From the NCBI GenBank assembly GCA_002427755.1, contig DIYO01000009.1:623296-687295 (forward strand): a stretch of DNA of 64,000 nucleotides, read 5' to 3'. Made by a program: the position numbers and the translations under genes. Every line of letters begins with the position of its first letter. The stretch's first letter is position 1. Shown here one piece after another: positions 58,044 to 64,000 of the stretch. The notes beneath the pieces were generated by a model. The model made no database searches and was not told the DNA's origin. It saw only the letters and a list, made by a program, of their open reading frames with translations. The DNA is from Roseivirga sp. UBA6052 (GTDB lineage Bacteria > Bacteroidota > Bacteroidia > Cytophagales > Cyclobacteriaceae).

Positions 58044-59222
58044 TTGAAATATGTTATTATCATACTAATAACGCTACTTTCTGAGTACCCAAATTCTCAG
58101 GACCTGATCTCTGTTGCCAATACTTTCTTGAATGATAAGAATTATACTGAGGCAAAATCAGCAATAGACGAAGCCTTCGCTAATACTGACGTTACAACGA
58201 ACCCTAGGGCCTGGTATACTAAAGCAAGGGTTTATCACGAAATACTTAAGTCTGACGACAAAGAGCTAAACCCCCTCAAAAGAGATCAAGATGGTTTTGT
58301 CAATACAATCGTAGAAGCTTATCAAAGAACACAATCCTTAACTCCTAAAACCAACAATCTCCACATACTAGCAACAAACCAAATTGAGATTCTATGGGCA
58401 AGTGGCATTAACGAAGGGGTAAGCTACTTTCAAAATGGGCAATTTCGAAAAGCTCTGAGCTCGTTTAATATTTCCAAAATCGCCAAACCAAGGGATACTA
58501 CAAGCTATATGAATGCCGCTGTAAGTGCTCAAAATGCAGGACTCTATGGAGAGGCTATTAGCAACTACCAATCCTTAAAGAACCTCACTAGACTGAGTAA
58601 GTCTGCATATAATGGTCTAATTATTTGTAAGCAGCTTTCTAATAGCCCCTTTGAAGACCAGCTAAATATTGTAGAAGAAGCGCTTTTTGAATACCCTAAC
58701 TATATACCCTATGTAATTCAAGAAGTGCGCTTGCTCGTGAGACTTAATCGACTTGACGCAGCTGAATCTGTGTTGAATACAGCATTAAAGAGAAACCCAA
58801 ATAATGCCCAACTTATCATAAGAAGGGCCGATTTATATGATCGCATTTTCAAGGCCTCTTATTTAGCGGGCGAACCTGAGCGTTCTGAAAGATATTTCGG
58901 ACTTGCTTCGAGCGACTATGAAAGATATATAAATAGCTTTCCTACGGACTTCACTGCACATTACAACTACGCAGTAATGATTAACGAACAGGCCAACAGG
59001 GTATATGTACGTATTAACCTAATGAGCAAAGAAGAATACGAAATCAGAGGACAAGAAGCTGAGCAATATGGGCATGATTGGACTAGAAAAGCACTTCCTT
59101 ATATGGAAACCGCCAATACGATCAAACCTGGAGACGACAATGTCAAAAAAGCACTTGGCGTTTTCTATGAGCGACTTAAAATGGACGAAAAATTAGCTGC
59201 TCTCAATAATGGAGGAAATTAA
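58044..59222 (+). CDS. tetratricopeptide-repeat protein
   Basis: A 392-residue protein of TPR-like helical repeats (LISVANTFLNDKNYTEAKSA, AWYTKARVYHEILK, YMNAAVSAQNAGLYGEAISN, NAQLIIRRADLYDRIF, and a C-terminal VKKALGVFYERLKMDEKLAAL). The first 18 residues are hydrophobic and may be an export signal. The start is a TTG; no in-frame ATG gives a complete signal, and a nearby promoter box fits. It likely serves as a protein-interaction scaffold. Its end overlaps the next gene by 14 bp. Confidence 0.8.
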   Translation: MKYVIIILITLLSEYPNSQDLISVANTFLNDKNYTEAKSAIDEAFANTDVTTNPRAWYTKARVYHEILKSDDKELNPLKRDQDGFVNTIVEAYQRTQSLTPKTNNLHILATNQIEILWASGINEGVSYFQNGQFRKALSSFNISKIAKPRDTTSYMNAAVSAQNAGLYGEAISNYQSLKNLTRLSKSAYNGLIICKQLSNSPFEDQLNIVEEALFEYPNYIPYVIQEVRLLVRLNRLDAAESVLNTALKRNPNNAQLIIRRADLYDRIFKASYLAGEPERSERYFGLASSDYERYINSFPTDFTAHYNYAVMINEQANRVYVRINLMSKEEYEIRGQEAEQYGHDWTRKALPYMETANTIKPGDDNVKKALGVFYERLKMDEKLAALNNGGN

Positions 59223-59742
59223 AGTACTCGTTGGTTCTAAGAACCCTGTTAAAGTGCAATGCACCCTGCAAGCCTTTCAGCAAGTATTTCCAAAGTCTAA
59301 AATTCAAGTAGAAGGCCTCTCTGTTCCATCCAGAGTAGCGGATCAACCGATGTCTGATGAGGAAACGCTAGAAGGTGCTCAAAACAGAGCTAAGTCACTT
59401 ATGAGTCTAAACCAAAAAGCAGATTACTATGTGGGTATAGAAGGAGGCCTAGATTCATCAAATAATGAAATGCAAGCCTTTGCTTGGATAGTGATTCTTA
59501 ACAAAGCCAAAGAAGGTAAGGCAAGAACCGCAACATTTCAATTGCCGGAAAAAATTAAAGAACTCATAGATCAAGGCATCGAATTAGGTGTAGCCGATGA
59601 TATGGTTTTTAATCGCAAGAACTCAAAGCAAGGTAATGGAGCAGTAGGAATTCTTACTCATGATTTAATTGATAGAATACACTATTACGAACCTGCCGTT
59701 ATACTAGCACTCATTCCATTTATTAATTCTGAATTATACTAA
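59209..59742 (+). CDS. inosine/xanthosine triphosphatase (YjjX/DUF84 family)
   Basis: A 177-residue cytoplasmic house-cleaning NTPase of the YjjX/DUF84 family, which removes non-canonical ITP/XTP from the nucleotide pool. The N-terminal VLVGSKNPVKVQCTLQAFQ, the Mg2+-region QPMSDEETLEGAQNRAKSL, the YVGIEGGLD core and the GAVGILTHDLIDR tail match the family. The length is normal. It overlaps the TPR gene by 14 bp, so translation is probably coupled. A strong terminator overlaps its stop. Confidence 0.93.
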   Translation: MEEIKVLVGSKNPVKVQCTLQAFQQVFPKSKIQVEGLSVPSRVADQPMSDEETLEGAQNRAKSLMSLNQKADYYVGIEGGLDSSNNEMQAFAWIVILNKAKEGKARTATFQLPEKIKELIDQGIELGVADDMVFNRKNSKQGNGAVGILTHDLIDRIHYYEPAVILALIPFINSELY

Positions 59743-59777
59743 AAGAGCCTTCTGGAAAATATCCAGAAGGCTCTTTT
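59741..59777. terminator. strong bidirectional terminator
   Basis: A perfect 16-bp stem: 59741-59756 (AAAAGAGCCTTCTGGA) pairs with 59762-59777 around a 5-nt loop. It serves the NTPase gene and the convergent M28 gene. Confidence 0.93.
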
Positions 59778-59793
59778 GGGGGCTGCAGTTGTC

Positions 59794-61344
59794 TTATCTA
59801 CTTCGGTTAAGGTTATTCTCAAACACCTTAGGCTTTCTAGGCATCATCTGATCCATATTAGCTGTTTGCATAACCATAGTGGCAATTATTACAGCATTCT
59901 TTCTCATGTCTGCTGCTTGAATACGCTCGAACAAATCCATATTGGTATGGTGGGTTCTTGTACCATAGTCAATTGGGTCTTGAATGAACTGATAACCAGG
60001 TAAACCAATACCATCGAAAGCTTGGTGATCGGTACCTCCTGTGTTTCTTATAGTTACTGTATGAGCACCCATGTCTTCAAACACGCTGAACCATTCCGTA
60101 AATAATGGTCTGGCCGCTTCGTTGCTCTGTAAGTAAATTCCTCTAATAGCTCCAGTTCCATTATCCATATTGTAATAAGCAGATAACTTTTCATGGTTCT
60201 TATTAGGACCTCCATTTTTCATGAACTCGTTTTGAACATAGTTTCTAGAGCCATATAAACCCTGCTCCTCACCACTCCACAAAGCAATTCTAACCGTTCT
60301 TCTCAAAGGAATTTTAGAATCTTTCAAAATTCTAATTGCCTCCATCATAGCAGCAGAGCCTGCAGCATTATCAGTAGCACCAGTTCCCGCAAACCAAGAA
60401 TCTAGGTGAGCACCTAACATAACTACCTCATCCTTCAAATCTGGATCAGAACCAGGAATCTCTGCAAATACGTTGTAGCCTTTCATGTCTTGATCATGAA
60501 ACTCTGTTTTAGTATCTGCCTCAATCATAACAGGCTCACCTTTAATAGCCAATCTTACCATTCTGTTGTAATGCTCTGGCGCGATCTCCATTTCAGGCAA
60601 AGCCTCAGGGTCTCTTCTTGCACCATTTGAAGTAAAGAATGTACCTTGACCTCCACCTCTATGGGTATTCAAAACCATCAACACGCCTTCTTTCTTAAAC
60701 AGGTCGTACGCAGCATTTCTTAATCTGCTTCTTCTTCTATAGTCACTGATTCGTCTCGGAGTAAAATCGCCATTGGCATTACTAACTCTTTCCGCGGTCA
60801 TACCTTCTAGTTGATCTTCAGTCCAGCGTCTAGCATCTGCCTCAAAAGTAGTTTTAGCCTCTATGTTGGTAGGTAACATCACTACCTTACCGGCTAGTTT
60901 TCCCTGATAATTAGTGAGATCGGCAATCTCCTCTATATTAACATAAACTACTTCCGCTTTTATCAAACCATTAGTACCAGGAGTCCATGCTTTAGGAATA
61001 CCAATAATCGCCTGATAATAAGGCGCAGTCATAGCGGCATAGGACTTTCTTACATCCCAGCCTTTGCCAAACTCACCCCAAGGCTCAACTTTAACGTTTT
61101 CTAAACCCCAAGATTTCATTGTCTCAGAGGTCCAATCATATGCTCTTTGTAATCCTTCGGACCCTGTTAATCTAGGGCCAATCCTGTCTGTAAGGTTCCA
61201 TGCAATATCCATAACTTGGCTATTGTTGAGACCTTCATCTTTAATTTTGTAAACAGCATCGTAGTCGATATCTGTGTTTTGAAATCCATATGCGGATACA
61301 CTAAATGCCAATAGGCATAGAAAAAATAGATTCAGCTTATTCAT
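59794..61344 (-). CDS. secreted M28-family metallopeptidase
   Basis: A 516-residue exported zinc peptidase with signal residues 1-20 (ending SAYGFQ). A PA-type insert probably occupies about residues 130-260. The catalytic domain shows the metal ligands in MLGAHLDSWFAGTGATDNAA (His and Asp), the Glu pair in WSGEEQGLYGSR, an Asp in YNMDNGTG and a final His in GGTDHQAFDG. It probably acts as an aminopeptidase or carboxypeptidase on peptides outside the cytoplasm. A second M28 gene lies at 62554-63456. Confidence 0.93.
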   Translation of the reverse strand: MNKLNLFFLCLLAFSVSAYGFQNTDIDYDAVYKIKDEGLNNSQVMDIAWNLTDRIGPRLTGSEGLQRAYDWTSETMKSWGLENVKVEPWGEFGKGWDVRKSYAAMTAPYYQAIIGIPKAWTPGTNGLIKAEVVYVNIEEIADLTNYQGKLAGKVVMLPTNIEAKTTFEADARRWTEDQLEGMTAERVSNANGDFTPRRISDYRRRSRLRNAAYDLFKKEGVLMVLNTHRGGGQGTFFTSNGARRDPEALPEMEIAPEHYNRMVRLAIKGEPVMIEADTKTEFHDQDMKGYNVFAEIPGSDPDLKDEVVMLGAHLDSWFAGTGATDNAAGSAAMMEAIRILKDSKIPLRRTVRIALWSGEEQGLYGSRNYVQNEFMKNGGPNKNHEKLSAYYNMDNGTGAIRGIYLQSNEAARPLFTEWFSVFEDMGAHTVTIRNTGGTDHQAFDGIGLPGYQFIQDPIDYGTRTHHTNMDLFERIQAADMRKNAVIIATMVMQTANMDQMMPRKPKVFENNLNRSR

Positions 61345-61420
61345 TTTTTGATCTTTTACCTAAATATAGATAGAAGATGTTACTAAAGCTTTAGAATTCT
61401 ACGTGTGGATATGAGCAAGT

Positions 61421-62473
61421 TTAGTTGGTCTTTGACTTAAGTATTTCTTCCATTTGAATTAGAAAGTTTGTCAAAGCCATATTCCAATCGGGATGAGCAT
61501 CCCAAGTTTTACCAATGTAGTTATTGTTATTGCGAAGGTCATCCAAGAAGAATTTATAGACAATTCTTTCCTGAGGAGCAGGTCTGCCTTCAAAAGGAAT
61601 GAGGGTATTTAATACCTCTTCTTTTGCTCTAATATATTTTAGCTCATACTGGAAACCATCTCTCCTCAATTGTTGAACCGTCTTAGTTCTATCTCTCAAA
61701 AAGATGTTATTAGTAGAATCAACCGATATAGCTTCCAACCTATAATTCTTCTCGAGCAAATCTTGCTTAGTCTGAGCAAGGTCGTTGAACGACTCATAAG
61801 TAAAGCTTGGTACACCCAGTTGATCAGGATAAGTGATATCGAATAAATCAACATAGGTTTTAAACTCTAGAATTCGAGGAGGAATACTCTTGGCCGTTAG
61901 GCCAAAAGTCATTTCAGGTGAAAAGTATTCTGGCGATTCATTCACTAACAGATTATCCCTGTAGAACTGATCTGTTTTGAATAATGTAGAAAGTTCATTG
62001 GTAATACCTTCAAGAGATACAGATTGTCTTATCCAAAATGCATCCCCTTTATTCCAAAAAGAGGTTTTGTTATTGTATGGACCAATCGCCAATAAAGCTG
62101 GGCTCTCTTCATCCTTAATCTGAAATAATACGATATTCTTTGGGTTCCTTTGAGTCAAACTTTCCGGAAGGCCCTCTACCTGATTTTGAAGTGACTGGTA
62201 GTCTCTTAAATCTAACCAAGCAATGGCATCCAAGCCAACAGAAGAGAAAAAGAGCTGCAACTCATCTACCAAAATTTGCCATTCACTCGATTTAGAATCC
62301 TCAGGTACTGAAAGTAAGACTATCGATTTAGAACTGAGTATATCTTCGGGAGGATAAAGCGCTTGATTAAGCTCCAGACGGCTTAAAAGTTCATCAATGC
62401 TTTGTGCACTGGTCTGAAAACCAGTCATAAAACAAAACAAAAAGAAAACAGACTTAATGATGAACGAGCGCAA
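61421..62473 (-). CDS. secreted protein of unknown function
   Basis: A 350-residue exported protein with signal residues 1-24 (ending FQTSAQ). I do not recognise the family. Residues 50-140 look like an alternating alpha/beta region (IVLLSVPEDSKSSEWQILVD, NIVLFQIKDEESPALLAIGP), and the C-terminal 120 residues are charged and helical with FRDRTKTVQQLRRDGF-like and YKFFLDDLRNNNNYIG segments. It lies between two M28 peptidase genes and is divergent from the second. It is 76 bp upstream of the first M28 gene, so the two could be co-transcribed. Confidence 0.75.
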   Translation of the reverse strand: MRSFIIKSVFFLFCFMTGFQTSAQSIDELLSRLELNQALYPPEDILSSKSIVLLSVPEDSKSSEWQILVDELQLFFSSVGLDAIAWLDLRDYQSLQNQVEGLPESLTQRNPKNIVLFQIKDEESPALLAIGPYNNKTSFWNKGDAFWIRQSVSLEGITNELSTLFKTDQFYRDNLLVNESPEYFSPEMTFGLTAKSIPPRILEFKTYVDLFDITYPDQLGVPSFTYESFNDLAQTKQDLLEKNYRLEAISVDSTNNIFLRDRTKTVQQLRRDGFQYELKYIRAKEEVLNTLIPFEGRPAPQERIVYKFFLDDLRNNNNYIGKTWDAHPDWNMALTNFLIQMEEILKSKTN

Positions 62474-62553
62474 TACTATGTCTTTGATTGATTATGTTTA
62501 AGCTAGTAAAATCACAACCTAGAGGTTCATTTAGCCAACTAAACTTCATAACG

Positions 62554-63456
62554 ATGCAAAGGTATTCAAATTTCATTGTGCTTTCCCTAATCGCCTTCTT
62601 CATTTCAATTCCCACTTATGCTCAATTAGATCTGCTAGATTCTGAGTTCATGCTTGAGGATTTAAGAAAGCTTTCTCATGATGCGGCTGAAGGAAGAAAA
62701 TCCGGTACGAAAGGAGCTGAAGCAGCGCGCAGATTCATTATCAAACAAATGTCTGATATGAGAGCTAAAAGTTTGGTTAAGGACTACAGACATGATTTCA
62801 CATTTGTAAACAAAGGGGATACCATTGAGGCATTTAACATAATTTCCTACATCAAAGGAAAAAGCGATAAGGCCTTTCTAATAACTGCACATTATGATCA
62901 TTTGGGAGTAATCAATGGCGAAGTCTATAATGGTGCCGATGACAATGCCTCTGGTGTAGCTGCTATGTTGGCAATGATCGAATTCTTTAAAGCGAATACA
63001 CCAGAACATACTATGGTTTTCGCGGCTTTGGATGGGGAAGAAATGGGGCTTCAAGGCGCAAAAGCATTTTTAAAAGATGAGCGTATTCCGCAAGAAGCTA
63101 TTGTGCTCAATATTAACATGGATATGATTGGCATCAACGATAAGAACGAGCTTTATGTCGCAGGGACACACCATAACCCGTCACTAAAACCTTTTCTTGA
63201 AGAGCTCTCATTCGAACCACTTCAGCTTAAATTTGGGCACGATACTCCAGATTTGGGTAGTGATGACTGGACGCTCCAGTCAGATCATGGGGTATTTCAT
63301 AAAGCGGGTATGCCTTTTCTATACTTTGGTGTAGAAGATCACCAGCACTACCACAAACCAACAGACGATTTTGAAAACATCAATCAGATGTTTTTTGTGC
63401 GGTCAGCGCATGCAATACTAGAATGTATCTTATCACTAGACGCAAACTTGAATTAA
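62554..63456 (+). CDS. secreted M28-family metallopeptidase (short form)
   Basis: A 300-residue exported zinc peptidase. Signal residues are about 1-24 (FIVLSLIAFFISIPTYAQ). The metal ligands are visible in ITAHYDHLGV, NGADDNASGVAAML, LDGEEMGLQGAKAF and NMDMIGIND, with a final His in the SDHGVFHKAGMPFLYF region. I choose the ATG at 62554, since it starts the signal; a longer frame from 62488 adds a polar leader and would sit 14 bp from the divergent gene's start. The next gene begins 1 bp after its stop. Confidence 0.92.
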   Translation: MQRYSNFIVLSLIAFFISIPTYAQLDLLDSEFMLEDLRKLSHDAAEGRKSGTKGAEAARRFIIKQMSDMRAKSLVKDYRHDFTFVNKGDTIEAFNIISYIKGKSDKAFLITAHYDHLGVINGEVYNGADDNASGVAAMLAMIEFFKANTPEHTMVFAALDGEEMGLQGAKAFLKDERIPQEAIVLNINMDMIGINDKNELYVAGTHHNPSLKPFLEELSFEPLQLKFGHDTPDLGSDDWTLQSDHGVFHKAGMPFLYFGVEDHQHYHKPTDDFENINQMFFVRSAHAILECILSLDANLN

Positions 63457-63457
63457 T

Positions 63458-64000
63458 ATGGTCGGAACCTTTTTCAGTCACTCTTGGAAACAACAATTTA
63501 GGTCACCCATTTGGGCTAAAAACCTAATAGCAAATCTGTTTTTAGGATTTGCAGCCATTGTATTGGTGGGTTATGCCCTCCTACTTGGTATTTTCTTAAA
63601 CGAGATCATTTTGCAGTTGGTACCTGAAGGAAACCCTCTGGATATCCTAAATGGTTTGATCATCTATTATCTAGCATTTGAATTCTTTATCAGGTTCTTC
63701 TTACAAAACGTCCCTGTCATGAGCATTCAACCCTATCTCCATTTGCCTATTAAAAAGGCTAAGATGATTAATTACATGCTAGGCAAAAGTGCCATTAGTC
63801 CTTTTAACATCATCGGGATTCTGTTCTTTTCACCTTTTGCATTTAGGGTAGTGGCGGATAGCCAAGGAAGCGCTGCCGGATGGGGTTGGTTAGTATTTAT
63901 AGTTGGCCTGGCTTTGACTTTACATTATCTGGTTCTATTGTTTAAGAAAAAACTTAACGATCAGCCGAACCTCATGTTCGCCTTTGTCATCATTTTTGGT
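63458..64000 (+). CDS. DUF5687 family membrane protein (partial, cut by the window end)
   Basis: The first 181 codons are present and stay open to the window edge. The N-terminus FFSHSWKQQFRSPIWAKNL followed by a membrane helix (IANLFLGFAAIVLVGYALLL) is typical of DUF5687, membrane proteins often paired with an ABC ATPase and so probably exporter subunits. At least four helices are visible, including IIYYLAFEFFIRFFL and WGWLVFIVGLALTLHYLVLL. The ATG is 1 bp after the M28 stop, so it is part of the same operon. An ATPase gene may follow beyond the window. Confidence 0.82.
   Translation, partial: MVGTFFSHSWKQQFRSPIWAKNLIANLFLGFAAIVLVGYALLLGIFLNEIILQLVPEGNPLDILNGLIIYYLAFEFFIRFFLQNVPVMSIQPYLHLPIKKAKMINYMLGKSAISPFNIIGILFFSPFAFRVVADSQGSAAGWGWLVFIVGLALTLHYLVLLFKKKLNDQPNLMFAFVIIFG

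Noticed and set aside
57742..58044. Minus-strand open frame in the gap before the TPR gene
   Set aside because: The product has no recognisable features and overlaps the 3' end of the VPS10-like gene. The gap is about 200 bp and better explained as promoter region for the TPR gene.
1..64000. CRISPR arrays, tRNA/rRNA genes, IS elements or prophage
   Set aside because: I looked for regularly spaced direct repeats, TPsiC-like motifs, transposase or integrase motifs and phage genes. None was convincing; the only phased repeats are the paired regulatory sites.

Overview
The window reads as a piece of chromosome from a marine-type member of the Bacteroidota, most likely order Cytophagales (Roseivirga-like; this is inferred from gene families, not from a database search). 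Supporting signs are: Bacteroidota-type promoter boxes (TAnnTTTG, with a TTTG about 19 bp upstream) in front of many genes; few Shine-Dalgarno sequences; a TonB-dependent receptor; many secreted peptidases with Sec signals ending in AQ (M1, M14, M28 x2, S9, a VPS10/BNR protein); three LytS/LytTR two-component systems; GH3, DUF2911, DUF2141, DUF6702 and DUF5687 families; and dimeric glycyl-tRNA synthetase. G+C is about 40% by eye. I see no tRNA, rRNA, CRISPR array, IS transposase or prophage.

Layout. 0-8 kb: ROK kinase, PA0069-type radical SAM protein, two unknown small genes flanked by inverted REP palindromes, glyS, DUF2911 protein and a secreted amidohydrolase. This stretch is rich in intergenic palindromic repeats. 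8-20 kb: housekeeping and transport (CPA2 antiporter, hydrolase-OsmC fusion, NrtS-like protein, hemH, cysteine desulfurase, glmM, mazG, ClC channel/antiporter), a 540-bp AT-rich gap with DnaA-box-like sites, and two thioredoxin-fold proteins. 19.6-25.8 kb: a minus-strand run fumC - coiled-coil protein - recJ - lptB - GH3. 25.8-34 kb: two adjacent LytS/LytTR systems bracketing a DUF2141/TonB-receptor pair. 34-44.7 kb: AraC regulator plus dehydrogenase, M1 peptidase, HupE/UreJ, DUF6702, RsiV-like lipoprotein, YceI, RNA ligase-like protein and M14 peptidase. 44.7-51.8 kb: a third LytS/LytTR system with a secreted copy of its sensor domain, an orphan Hpt protein, and a BlaR1/BlaI-type operon. 51.9-64 kb: secreted peptidases, a VPS10-like protein, a TPR protein, a YjjX-type NTPase and the start of a DUF5687 membrane protein.

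The strongest new observations are regulatory. Each LytTR system appears to have its own class of direct repeat with a 21-bp period, placed the same distance (to within 1 bp) upstream of a -7 box: ACAGTT (two promoters), CGTTTACCGA (one promoter) and AATnCTCAT (two promoters). The BlaI/BlaR1-type operon has three tandem TACGAA-N4-TTCGTA dyads; one fills the spacer between the -33 and -7 boxes and another overlaps the predicted transcription start. The AraC gene and its neighbouring dehydrogenase share an identical 16-bp upstream element. A two-copy intergenic repeat near 1.1 and 5.3 kb shows compensatory base changes in two stems. An intrinsic terminator upstream of hemH has no plus-strand gene before it, which points to a small RNA.
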